Shown in pieces: positions 15,411 to 22,284 of a DNA stretch of 26,867 nucleotides. Made by a program: the position numbers and the translations under genes. The notes beneath the pieces were generated by a model. The model ran no database searches. It was not told the DNA's origin and saw only the letters and a program-made list of their open reading frames with translations. The DNA comes from an uncultured Clostridia bacterium. Lineage in GTDB: Bacteria; Bacillota; Clostridia; TANB77; CAG-508. The stretch covers positions 1 through 26,867 of the forward strand of contig CAKPRW010000011.1 in NCBI GenBank assembly GCA_934183045.1, given 5' to 3'. Position 1 is the first letter of the stretch. Every line of letters starts with the position of its first letter.

Positions 15411-15480
15411 TACTTATGTATAAGTTATCAATTAGTAAACTTTGTCTAGTAATTAATAATTTACATGTATTAGTCTTTTA
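15400..15480. terminator. 81-base near-perfect hairpin between convergent genes
   Basis: The outer stem TAAAAGACTAATAC (15400-15413) pairs exactly with GTATTAGTCTTTTA (15467-15480). After a 2-base bulge, ATG (15416-15418) pairs with CAT (15464-15466). After another small bulge, TAAGTTATCAATTA (15421-15434) pairs with 15450-15463 with one mismatch and one G-U. The loop is 15435-15449. It overlaps the stop codon of the radical SAM gene and lies just downstream of pyrD, so it probably terminates both. Confidence 0.75.
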
Positions 15481-15485
15481 TTAAC

Positions 15486-16394
15486 TTAGTTCATTTCAAC
15501 ACTTCCGACAATACTATTTATATCATCTATTTGGTATTTTTTCATATAGTCTTCTATTCCCTTCACAGTATTAACACTGGTATAAGGATCTATGAAGTTG
15601 CCTGCTCCTATTGAAATAGCATTTGCACCTGCAAGCATAAATTCAATTGCATCTTCTCCGTTCACAATTCCTCCCATACCCAAAATAGGGATATTTACAG
15701 CTTGAGCAACTTGATATACCATACGAACTGCAACTGGCTTAATAGCTGGTCCTGAAAGTCCTCCTGTGTTGTTTGCAAGCATTGGTCTTCTTTTATTTAT
15801 ATCAATTTTCATTCCAAGTAATGTATTTATTAATGATACTCCATCAGCTCCTGCATCTTCTACTGCTTTTGCTATTGATGCAATATCTGTCACATTAGGT
15901 GTTAATTTTACAATAAGTGGTTTATCTAATACTTTTCTTACTTCTGATGTTACCTGTTTTACTCCTTCATATGTATTTCCAAATGCCATACAACCAGCTT
16001 TTACATTTGGACAAGATAAGTTTAATTCAACACCATCAATATCTAATGTATTTAATATTTTGCAAAGTTCTACATATTCATCTATACTACTTCCACATGC
16101 ATTTACTATTATTGCTGTATCAAACTTTCTAAGGAATGGTAAATCGTTTTGTGCAAAGTATTCTACTCCCGGATTTTGTAGTCCTATACTATTTAACATT
16201 CCACTTGCTGTTTCGCATACTCTGGAAGGTTTGTTTCCGCTTCTTGGTTTTAAAGATGTTCCTTTTGTGATGATTCCTCCTAATTTGCTCAAATCAAAAA
16301 AATCACTAAATTCTCTTCCATATCCAAATGTACCTGAAGCAACAGTAACCGGATTTTTCATTTCTATTCCCGCTAAATTAATCTTTGTATTCAT
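15486..16394 (-). CDS. pyrD: Dihydroorotate dehydrogenase, class 1B catalytic subunit
   Basis: PyrD oxidises dihydroorotate to orotate, the fourth step of UMP synthesis. As the FMN-containing subunit it works with PyrK, which passes electrons to NAD+. The 302-residue product starts MNTKINLAGIEMKNPVTVASG, typical of class 1. It has KGTSLKPR (44-51), NSIGLQNPG (68-76) and the catalytic Cys128 in ELNLSCPNV, a cysteine as class 1B requires. GMGGIVNGEDA and the glycine-rich IGAGNF phosphate site follow near the end. ATG 16394 is preferred over the in-frame ATG at 16412, because AGGAG lies 7 bases before the former and inside the latter's first codons. It is the last gene of the pyr cluster, 24 bases after pyrK. 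Confidence 0.97.
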   Translation of the reverse strand: MNTKINLAGIEMKNPVTVASGTFGYGREFSDFFDLSKLGGIITKGTSLKPRSGNKPSRVCETASGMLNSIGLQNPGVEYFAQNDLPFLRKFDTAIIVNACGSSIDEYVELCKILNTLDIDGVELNLSCPNVKAGCMAFGNTYEGVKQVTSEVRKVLDKPLIVKLTPNVTDIASIAKAVEDAGADGVSLINTLLGMKIDINKRRPMLANNTGGLSGPAIKPVAVRMVYQVAQAVNIPILGMGGIVNGEDAIEFMLAGANAISIGAGNFIDPYTSVNTVKGIEDYMKKYQIDDINSIVGSVEMN

Positions 16395-16418
16395 TTTTTC
16401 TCTCCTTTTCAATCCAAT

Positions 16419-17210
16419 TTATATTTCTACATCTTTAGCTTGAAAAACTGGCCCAGCCTTGCATACATGTAAGTACTCTGGAGCCTCTTTAGGGCTATTG
16501 GCTGTTTTTACAGCACATCCTAGGCAAACGCCTAGTCCACATGCCATTTTTTCTTCTAAAGATATTTGACATGGAATATTTTTTTCAAGAGCTAACTTTT
16601 GTATTGCCTTTAACATTGGTAATGGTCCACATGCATAAATTGAATCTATCTTTCCTTCTTCAATGTCTTTTTCTAAGAAATTAATTGCAAATCCTTTTTC
16701 TGCATAACTTCCATCATCTGTTGTAATAATTAGATTATCGCTTACATTTCTATATTTGTCTTCTAATACAACATAATCTTTGTTTCTAAAACCAAGATAT
16801 ATATTAACATTTTTGTTTTCCTTTTTTGCTGTTTTAGCTAACTCATACAAAGGGAATATTCCTATTCCACCACCTATAATAGCTAAATTTTTATAATCTT
16901 GGTAGTTAAAAGTTCCATGTCCTAATGGTCCAACAATATCAACTAAATTCCCTGTTTCTTTTTTTGCTAATATTTCTGTTCCTTTTCCTTTTACTTGAAA
17001 AATAAACTCAAGTAATCCTTTCTCTTTATCTATATTATATATACTTATCGGTCTTCTTAAAAATGGTTCTGTTTGATCAGATACTCTTATTTCAATAAAG
17101 TTACCTGGTTTTGCCTCTTCTACAATTTCAGGCGCTTTTATACAAAATTTATATATATCTGATGTAAGCTGTTCTTTGCTTATTAGTTCTGCTTGTTTTT
17201 GTTTTGCCAT
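16419..17210 (-). CDS. pyrK: Dihydroorotate dehydrogenase B electron transfer subunit
   Basis: PyrK carries FAD and a [2Fe-2S] cluster and links PyrD to NAD+. The 263-residue protein has the FAD-binding RRPISIYN (52-59), the nucleotide-binding loop IGGGIGIFP (112-120), YACGPLPML (192-200), and the iron-sulfur ligands Cys224, Cys229, Cys232 and Cys250 near the C-terminus. The presence of PyrK fixes the neighbouring PyrD as class 1B, the type found in Firmicutes. AGGAGG (17218-17223 on the complement) precedes the ATG. The 74-base gap from pyrF is AT-rich with TATAAT-like boxes, so an internal promoter is possible but not convincing. Confidence 0.96.
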   Translation of the reverse strand: MAKQKQAELISKEQLTSDIYKFCIKAPEIVEEAKPGNFIEIRVSDQTEPFLRRPISIYNIDKEKGLLEFIFQVKGKGTEILAKKETGNLVDIVGPLGHGTFNYQDYKNLAIIGGGIGIFPLYELAKTAKKENKNVNIYLGFRNKDYVVLEDKYRNVSDNLIITTDDGSYAEKGFAINFLEKDIEEGKIDSIYACGPLPMLKAIQKLALEKNIPCQISLEEKMACGLGVCLGCAVKTANSPKEAPEYLHVCKAGPVFQAKDVEI

Positions 17211-17284
17211 ACTATTTCCTCCTTATTTCATTATACGTTTTTGATTATATACTTCAGTCAGTTGTTATACTTATTGTATATTAT

Positions 17285-17890
17285 TTATTTAATAAATTCG
17301 TTTAACTCTTCTTTCATCCTTAATGCTTCTGCTCTAGTTGCTTTTGCATAATCTTCTTCCTTGAATTCGTTTACCCATCTATCTGATTTATATGCACACA
17401 TTAAGCTTCTAGAAGCATTTACAATCCCTCCTAAACCATTGTCACCAAATCCTAATGCAATATCACTTGCTTTTCCTCCTTGTGCTCCATACCCTGGAAT
17501 TAAAAAGTATGTATGTGGAGCTATTTCTCTTATTTGAGATAACTGTTCAGGATACGTTGCTCCAACTACTGCTGCTATACTACTATATCCATATTTTCCT
17601 CTTAAATCTTCTCCCCATTTTTCTACTAGCTCTGCCACTTGTGCATATACCTCTTTATCATTTTTTAATTTTAAATCTTGTAATTCGCCTGATGAAGGAT
17701 TAGAAGTTTTTACTAGAATAAATATACCTTTGTTATATTTTTTACAATCTTCTATAAATGGTTTAACACAGTCTGTTCCCATATAAGCATTTACAGTAAC
17801 AAAATCAACATCATATATTGCCTCTTCTTTTTCTCCTATTGATGTTCTTCCTAAAAACGCATTAGAATATCCGCGCAGCAGTTGAACCAA
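17285..17890 (-). CDS. pyrF: Orotidine 5'-phosphate decarboxylase, 3' part of a frameshifted pyrF
   Basis: This frame carries the C-terminal two thirds of PyrF. It picks up the family sequence at GYSNAFLGRTSIG and continues through DFVTVNAYMG, FILVKTSNPSSGELQD, FLIPGYGAQGG and NASRSLMCAY, all characteristic of the longer type 2 OMP decarboxylases. The GTG at 17890 that opens the frame has no ribosome binding site and lies inside the upstream frame, so it is not a real start. It joins the 5' part by a +1 shift at 17871-17876. If the break is real, translation of this half depends on frameshifting. Confidence 0.85.
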   Translation of the reverse strand: MVQLLRGYSNAFLGRTSIGEKEEAIYDVDFVTVNAYMGTDCVKPFIEDCKKYNKGIFILVKTSNPSSGELQDLKLKNDKEVYAQVAELVEKWGEDLRGKYGYSSIAAVVGATYPEQLSQIREIAPHTYFLIPGYGAQGGKASDIALGFGDNGLGGIVNASRSLMCAYKSDRWVNEFKEEDYAKATRAEALRMKEELNEFIK

Positions 17891-18209
17891 TGTCTCCTCT
17901 TTTTATGTCAGCTATTACTATCATTCCTTTTTCTTTTGCATACTCACAAGTTTCTTTAAATGCTTTCATTCCAGGTATTTCATACATTTCGTAAAAAGCT
18001 ATTTGTGGTTTTACCGCTGGAATAATGTCACATGTAGCATCTATTAACGCTTTGTTATATTCTAAAATTGCTTGTGATATTCCCTCTAAAGTTTTTGGAT
18101 ATTTATTTGTCACACATTTAGGTAACATTTCGTATCTTGGATCTAATCCTATTACAGTAGGATTGTTTGTACTTTTGATCTTTTCTATCAATTTGTCCAT
18201 CATATTCAT
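17862..18209 (-). CDS. pyrF: Orotidine 5'-phosphate decarboxylase, 5' part of a frameshifted pyrF
   Basis: PyrF decarboxylates OMP to UMP, the last step of the pathway. This frame encodes the first 115 residues: TVIGLDPRYEMLP near the start, KPQIAFYEMY, and the catalytic DIKRGDIGSTA with its Lys and Asp residues. Immediately after GSTAA it reads ARIF and stops, whereas the next frame continues the family sequence with YSNAFLG. One extra base lies in GCGCGG (17871-17876 on the complement). GGAG lies 11 bases before the ATG at 18209. It sits between the P-loop gene and pyrK in the pyr cluster. Either the reading has an insertion error or the genome relies on uracil salvage or frameshifting. Confidence 0.85.
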   Translation of the reverse strand: MNMMDKLIEKIKSTNNPTVIGLDPRYEMLPKCVTNKYPKTLEGISQAILEYNKALIDATCDIIPAVKPQIAFYEMYEIPGMKAFKETCEYAKEKGMIVIADIKRGDIGSTAARIF

Positions 18210-18266
18210 AATTATCTTTTCTCCATTTCCTAAAATTTTTTAAGATTTTCTGACTATTTTTATTTA

Positions 18267-18773
18267 TTATTTTAACAAATTCATTTCTTTTAGTTTATTT
18301 TGAATATTTTCATTTTTGTTTAATGTAATAGTTTCTATTTGATTTGTTTTGGCATAATTATTTATTACTTCTAAGAAATCTAAAACTTTTTTTCTCCAAT
18401 GTGGAGGATTTCCTCTTTTAGTATATAAATCTTCTAAAAAGTCTTTTATTCCTTCTTGTTCTTCATTCCACGTTGCTACCATAAATTCTATGTTTTCTTC
18501 AGAAAGTTTTTCTAAGACTTCCACTGTTAACCATACAAATATAATTTTGTGTGTTCCTTCTTTTATTTCTTTTTTCACATCTTCTATATATCCAGGCAAA
18601 AAGTTCTCATTTAGTATGTGTTCCATATTATACCATTCTTGCAATGTGTACTCTTTTTTGTAGTTGGCATATTTATATGGTCTAATTTCCATATCTATTA
18701 CATCTTCAGGTCTGATTTTTCCTAATGTTGTCTTTCCTATTCCTGCAAATCCTGCTATTACGTATTTTTCCAT
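18267..18773 (-). CDS. P-loop NTPase, possible nucleotide kinase-like protein
   Basis: The 168-residue protein starts MEKYVIAGFAGIGKTT, with a clear Walker A loop (GFAGIGKT) directly after the first strand, followed by PEDVIDMEIRPYKY. This 'P-loop then D-x-D/E-x-x-x-Y-K' layout resembles small nucleotide-kinase-like proteins of Firmicutes and their phages that keep DxExSxYKW at this place. Later VWLTVEVLEKL and TWNEEQEGIKDFL fit the rest of that fold. No specific substrate can be read off. ATG 18773 is chosen because GGAG lies 9 bases upstream and inside the first codons of the alternative ATG at 18788. It lies between pyrC and pyrF on the same strand, suggesting a role in pyrimidine nucleotide metabolism, but this is context only. 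Confidence 0.7.
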   Translation of the reverse strand: MEKYVIAGFAGIGKTTLGKIRPEDVIDMEIRPYKYANYKKEYTLQEWYNMEHILNENFLPGYIEDVKKEIKEGTHKIIFVWLTVEVLEKLSEENIEFMVATWNEEQEGIKDFLEDLYTKRGNPPHWRKKVLDFLEVINNYAKTNQIETITLNKNENIQNKLKEMNLLK

Positions 18774-18835
18774 TTTTGATATCTCCATTTCATATTTTTA
18801 TAATTATTGATTAGCTTATACACTATCTATCATAA

Positions 18836-18898
18836 TTAGAGGAGTGTCCCAATATCCCATTAAAAGGGATTTTAAGGAACGTCCCCTAATCCCTTTTA
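18836..18898 (-). repeat. REP-like element: two imperfect units and a hairpin after pyrC
   Basis: Read on the plus strand, 18836-18858 (TTAGAGGAGTGTCCCAATAT then CCC) and 18872-18893 (TTAAGGAACGTCCCCTAATC then CC) are imperfect copies of one motif. Between and around the second copy, TAAAAGGGATT (18861-18871) pairs with AATCCCTTTTA (18888-18898). The stem includes the pyrC stop codon. G/C-rich words such as GGGACGTTCC are foreign to this AT-rich background. They recall REP or IS200-like repeats of Clostridia that carry 'GGGGAC..TTCC' and 'GGGACA' motifs. Confidence 0.55.
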
Positions 18899-20167
18899 GT
18901 CTTGGTATACTATTTTTCCGCTTACTATTGTATATTTTACTTTTCCTTTTAGTTTTTTACCAATGAAAGGACTGTTTTTTGATTTTGATACTATCATTTC
19001 TTTTGTGTATGTGTATTCTTGGTTTGGATCGAATATTGTTATGTCTGCTATTTTTCCAACTTCTATTACTCCTCTGTCTATTTTTAGTAATTGTGCTGGA
19101 TTGTATGATGTTAGTCTTACTAGGTCTAAGTATGTTAAATCTCCAGTGTCTATTAGGTTCATTATTTCTGCTGGTAATGCTGTTTCAAATCCTATTATTC
19201 CATTAGGTGCTTTTGCTAACCCTACTGCTTTTTCTTCTTCTGCATGTGGAGCATGGTCTGTTATTATGCTATCTATTGTTCCGTCTTTTAATCCTTCTAT
19301 AATTGCTTTTCTGTCTTTTTCTTCTCTTAGTGGTGGATTCATTCTTGCGTTTACTCCTGATTTTAATACTTCTTCTACTGTAAATGTGAAGTAGTGTGGA
19401 CATGTCTCACATGTTACTTTTACTCCTCTTTTTTTTGCATCTCTTATCATATTAACGCTTGTTTTTGTACTTATATGACAAATGTGAGTTTTTAGATTGT
19501 TTGTTTCTGCTATAACTATATCTCTTGCTGCCATTATTTCTTCTGCTTCTGGAAGAACTCCTTCTACTCCTAATTGATCAGCTATTTTTCCTGCATTTAT
19601 AGCACCTGCAGACACAGATTTTTCTTCGCAGTGTTCTGATACAAAGCTTCCTAATTCATTTGCTTTAAACATAGCTTCTCTTATCATTCTAGCATTAGTA
19701 ACTGGCATACCATCATCTGAAAATGCTATTGCTCCAGCTTCTTTTAATTCTTTGAAGTTTACCAATTCTTCACCTTTTTCTCCTTTAGTTACAGAAGCAA
19801 ATGGTAAGATATTGCATAAGTTTACTCTTTTTCCTTCTTCAATTATTTTTTGTAAAATAATAGCGCTATCTGGTGTAGGTTTTGTATTTGGCATAGGACA
19901 AATAGTTGTAAAACCACCACTAACGGCGCTTTTTGCACCTGACTCAATTGTTTCTTTATGCTCAAATCCAGGTTCTCTTAAATGGCAGTGCATATCAATC
20001 ATTCCAGGTATTATATTAAGATTTGTACAATCTATCACATTGTCTGCTTTAGTTGTAATTTTTTTTGCTATCTCTTGAATTTTGTCATCTTCAATTAAAA
20101 TATCATATTTTTCAAATATGTTTGTTTTATAATCTATCAATGTTCCATTTTTTATTAAAGTTTTCAT
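18896..20167 (-). CDS. pyrC: Dihydroorotase
   Basis: PyrC cyclises carbamoyl aspartate to dihydroorotate, the third step of UMP synthesis. The 423-residue protein is a class I metal-dependent dihydroorotase of the amidohydrolase fold. It has metal ligands His60 and His62 in DMHCHLREPG (58-67), the following Arg64 that binds substrate, HCEEKS and HICHIST with further His ligands, and the late ITDHAPH motif with the catalytic Asp. The length is typical of the Gram-positive form that does not need PyrB contact. AGGAGG (20176-20181 on the complement) precedes the ATG, and a promoter lies at 20194-20222. It is the first gene of the pyr cluster; pyrB and carAB are not in this window. Confidence 0.97.
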   Translation of the reverse strand: MKTLIKNGTLIDYKTNIFEKYDILIEDDKIQEIAKKITTKADNVIDCTNLNIIPGMIDMHCHLREPGFEHKETIESGAKSAVSGGFTTICPMPNTKPTPDSAIILQKIIEEGKRVNLCNILPFASVTKGEKGEELVNFKELKEAGAIAFSDDGMPVTNARMIREAMFKANELGSFVSEHCEEKSVSAGAINAGKIADQLGVEGVLPEAEEIMAARDIVIAETNNLKTHICHISTKTSVNMIRDAKKRGVKVTCETCPHYFTFTVEEVLKSGVNARMNPPLREEKDRKAIIEGLKDGTIDSIITDHAPHAEEEKAVGLAKAPNGIIGFETALPAEIMNLIDTGDLTYLDLVRLTSYNPAQLLKIDRGVIEVGKIADITIFDPNQEYTYTKEMIVSKSKNSPFIGKKLKGKVKYTIVSGKIVYQD

Positions 20168-20193
20168 ATATTATTCCTCCTTAATTTTTACAC

Positions 20194-20222
20194 ATCATAT
20201 CATTATATAATTTTTTTTTCAA
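20194..20222 (-). promoter_or_regulatory. Promoter of the pyrC-led cluster
   Basis: On the minus strand TTGAAA (20217-20222), 17 bases, TATGAT (20194-20199). The leader is under 30 bases, so there is no room for a PyrR attenuator or riboswitch. Confidence 0.7.
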
Positions 20223-20329
20223 TAAAAAATTTATATTTTGTAAAATCTATTAGTTTTATAAATAGAACATTATAATTTAATAATTATATGTTTATTAACT
20301 TTATTATAAAATAAATAAAACTAAACAAA

Positions 20330-20358
20330 TTGACAAATTTCTATTTTTTATTTAAAAT
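20330..20358 (+). promoter_or_regulatory. Promoter of the PyrE-like gene
   Basis: A perfect TTGACA (20330-20335), 17 bases, TAAAAT (20353-20358). It diverges from the pyrC promoter about 110 bases away, so both could share control. The intervening sequence is A/T-only runs with no clear operator. Confidence 0.8.
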
Positions 20359-20391
20359 AAATCTCAGAATAAGTTTAAAGGAGGAATTAAT

Positions 20392-21252
20392 ATGTCTGAT
20401 ATAATGTCATATTTATTTGAAACAAATGCAATAAGATTTTGCGAACAAAATAAACCTTTTTGGTATACTTCTGGAAAAATTGGTCCTTACTTTATCAATA
20501 CTCACTTTGTATTTGGTAACGAATCAGATGCAGTTAGTTTTTTAAGTTTTATTGATGAATGTCTTAGCGATAAATTAACTTTACCAAAAAAGGTATTTGA
20601 AAAAGCTTTAGATCAATATAATAATAATGAAATCTACAAAAATGTTATTGATACAATGAAAAAATATATTGAGGATAATATTAACATTTCAGAAATTGAT
20701 TATGTATCTGGTGGTGAAAGAAGAGATTGGTTTTTCTCAAATATGATAGCTCATCTTTTAAATAAACCACATATTTCAATATACAAAGATTTATCTACAG
20801 TTGTAAGTAATAGTGATTTTTCTGAAACTTCTAAAGTAGAAAATTTAAACGATAAAAAAGTTCTACATGTTGCTGATTTAGTTACAGTTGCATCTAGTTA
20901 TATAAGAGCTTGGATCCCAGCAATTAAAAACTTAGGTGCTAATATGTGTTGGTCTTGTGTAGTTGTTGATAGAATGCAAGGTGGAACAGCTAAAATAGAA
21001 GCTGAAGGTGTTAAAGCTTTATCTTTAGTAAATGTTGATAATAGCTTATTTAAAAAAGCTTTAGATTTAAATATTATTAATGATTCACAATATGATATGC
21101 TTTGTGGTTTTTATAAAGACCCAGATAAAACTATGAGAGAATTTTTAGTAAATCATCCTGAATTTTTACAAGATTCTCTAAATTCAGATGAGAAAACTAA
21201 AAAAAGAGCTCAATTATTAATAGATAATGATCTATACAACTTAAATAAATAA
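20392..21252 (+). CDS. Orotate phosphoribosyltransferase-like protein
   Basis: The 286-residue protein has the plan of PyrE but is longer than the usual 190-220 residues. FWYTSGKIGPYFINTH (23-38) matches the substrate-hood segment (SG..SP.Y.d). VSGGERRDWFF (105-115) lies where PyrE has its conserved glycine loop. VLHVADLVTVASSY (157-170) takes the place of the PRPP loop, and VVVDRMQGG (190-198) matches the VVDR..GG strand. The PRPP loop normally reads DD-x-x-T-T-G-x-S; here it is AD-L-V-T-V-A-S-S, so one acidic residue and the TTG turn are altered. About 70 extra C-terminal residues are helical and charged. AAAGGAGG precedes the ATG. It is divergent from pyrC, and no other pyrE is visible. 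A PRTase fold is likely, orotate as substrate plausible. Confidence 0.75.
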   Translation: MSDIMSYLFETNAIRFCEQNKPFWYTSGKIGPYFINTHFVFGNESDAVSFLSFIDECLSDKLTLPKKVFEKALDQYNNNEIYKNVIDTMKKYIEDNINISEIDYVSGGERRDWFFSNMIAHLLNKPHISIYKDLSTVVSNSDFSETSKVENLNDKKVLHVADLVTVASSYIRAWIPAIKNLGANMCWSCVVVDRMQGGTAKIEAEGVKALSLVNVDNSLFKKALDLNIINDSQYDMLCGFYKDPDKTMREFLVNHPEFLQDSLNSDEKTKKRAQLLIDNDLYNLNK

Positions 21253-21259
21253 TAATTCT

Positions 21260-21296
21260 AAAAATAGATTTGGATGAAACATCCAAATCTATTTTT
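21260..21296. terminator. Bidirectional terminator between PyrE-like and cysE-like genes
   Basis: AAAAATAGATTTGGATG (21260-21276) and its exact complement (21280-21296) form a 17-bp stem with a 3-base AAA loop, A-rich on one side and T-rich on the other. The stop codon of the minus-strand gene (21289-21291) is inside it. Confidence 0.92.
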
Positions 21297-21813
21297 TACT
21301 TTTATCTATTATTCTATTACATTCTACTACTGTTATATTACTAGGTATATCTGTTAAGACTGTCGCATTTGCTCCAATTTTAACATTATTGCCAATTTTT
21401 ATTGGGCCTAATACTTTACTCCCCGCTCCTACCATAACATTATTTCCAAGATCAGGATGTCTTTTGTATTTATCTTTTCCAGTTCCTCCTAATGTAGAAT
21501 TGTGGTATATTGTACAATTATCACCAATTGTTGTTGTCTCTCCTATTACGATTCCCATACCATGGTCTATAAAAAGTTTTCTCCCTATTTTTGCTCCGGG
21601 ATGTATTTCTATTCCTGTAAAAAATCTACCTATTTGTGAAATTAACCTAGCTAAAAATAGAAATTTGTGATTATATAAAAAATGTGCAAGTTTATGAAAA
21701 ACCAAAATATGAAAACCAGGATATAATATAATTACTTCAAAAACATTTCTTGCAGCAGGGTCTTTTTCCATAATATTTTTTGCATCTTCATAAAGTTCTT
21801 TTAAAAATTTCAT
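21289..21813 (-). CDS. Serine O-acetyltransferase (EpsC/CysE type)
   Basis: The enzyme acetylates L-serine with acetyl-CoA, the committed step of cysteine synthesis. The 174-residue product is the short, left-handed beta-helix form common in Firmicutes. Asp19 in EKDPAAR, then GIEIHPGAKIG (67-77) with the catalytic-type His71, DHGMGIVIGETTTIG (83-97), and GTGKDKYKRHPDLG (110-123) with His119 are diagnostic. Hexapeptide repeats follow. The C-terminus reads TVVECNRII where relatives have VVGNPGR- or VVGVPAR-type ends, a mild divergence. ATG 21813 is used since AGGTG lies 9 bases upstream; the earlier GTG/ATG at 21825-21822 overlap that site. No cysK is adjacent, but cysteine feeds the SufS reaction encoded to the right. 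Confidence 0.92.
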   Translation of the reverse strand: MKFLKELYEDAKNIMEKDPAARNVFEVIILYPGFHILVFHKLAHFLYNHKFLFLARLISQIGRFFTGIEIHPGAKIGRKLFIDHGMGIVIGETTTIGDNCTIYHNSTLGGTGKDKYKRHPDLGNNVMVGAGSKVLGPIKIGNNVKIGANATVLTDIPSNITVVECNRIIDKSKK

Positions 21814-21925
21814 TATAATCATCACCTAATATATAATATGCAATTCCGTATTTTTGTTCTATTTATATATTTTTAAAAATTTTGCTTTCTTTCCTACTTC
21901 GACAGACTTTTCATTTTCACTTTAA

Positions 21926-21931
21926 TATAAT
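21926..21931 (+). promoter_or_regulatory. Possible -10 box for the 60-residue gene
   Basis: A perfect TATAAT (21926-21931) lies about 55 bases before the ribosome binding site AGGAGG of the gene at 21998. The best -35 at 17 bases (CAGACT, 21903-21908) is poor, so the promoter is tentative. Confidence 0.4.
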
Positions 21932-21997
21932 GTGGCAGTACGTAACTTTTCGTATAGACTTTTATTTACTGTATTTTTTATCAGAGGAGGTGTTAAA

Positions 21998-22180
21998 GTG
22001 CCCTTTTCAAGATATTTATATTCAAAAGTTAAAGAGTCTAACAGTAAATTTTGCAATTTGATATTAAATCAAGATGAAATGAAGTTTTTAAGTCATTTTC
22101 ATATTGATTTTTATCCAGCCAACAATCCTGAAACTTATTGCGTAAATTGCGATGAGTTAAGGAAACTTTTTTGTAACTAG
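21998..22180 (+). CDS. Small hypothetical protein (60 aa)
   Basis: I do not recognise this protein. The start is a GTG at 21998 with AGGAGG (21985-21990) 7 bases before it; in-frame codons further upstream have no ribosome binding site. The 60 residues are basic at the N-terminus (PFSRYLYSKVK), then contain LNQDEMKFLSHFHIDFYP and end TYCVNCDELRKLFCN, with a CVNC pair and a last cysteine. The cysteine pair could bind a metal or be redox active. There is no signal peptide or membrane segment. It is divergent from the serine acetyltransferase gene and is followed by a hairpin terminator. Confidence 0.6.
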   Translation: MPFSRYLYSKVKESNSKFCNLILNQDEMKFLSHFHIDFYPANNPETYCVNCDELRKLFCN

Positions 22181-22237
22181 TTAATTAACTAAAAAATACA
22201 GTAAATATCTCTTTTTCTACTCTTTTGGTAGAAATTC

Positions 22238-22270
22238 AAAACACCATCAGATTTCGTTCGGATGGTGTTT
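22238..22270. terminator. Terminator between the 60-residue gene and uvrB (convergent)
   Basis: AAACACCATC (22239-22248) pairs perfectly with GATGGTGTTT (22261-22270) around a 12-base loop. T-rich sequence follows on the plus strand and GTTTTG on the minus strand. A smaller hairpin, TTTCTAC/GTAGAAA, lies just upstream (about 22214-22234). Confidence 0.8.
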
Positions 22271-22284
22271 ATTTTATAACATAA

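Noticed and set aside
15766..16443. Open frame of 225 codons on the plus strand over pyrD
   Set aside because: It lies antisense to pyrD and the end of pyrK, has no ribosome binding site, and its product is a low-complexity hydrophobic shadow.
18774..18895. PyrR or similar attenuator within the pyr cluster
   Set aside because: The hairpin is built from an imperfect repeat and lies after pyrC rather than in the operon leader; no PyrR-binding loop pattern was seen.
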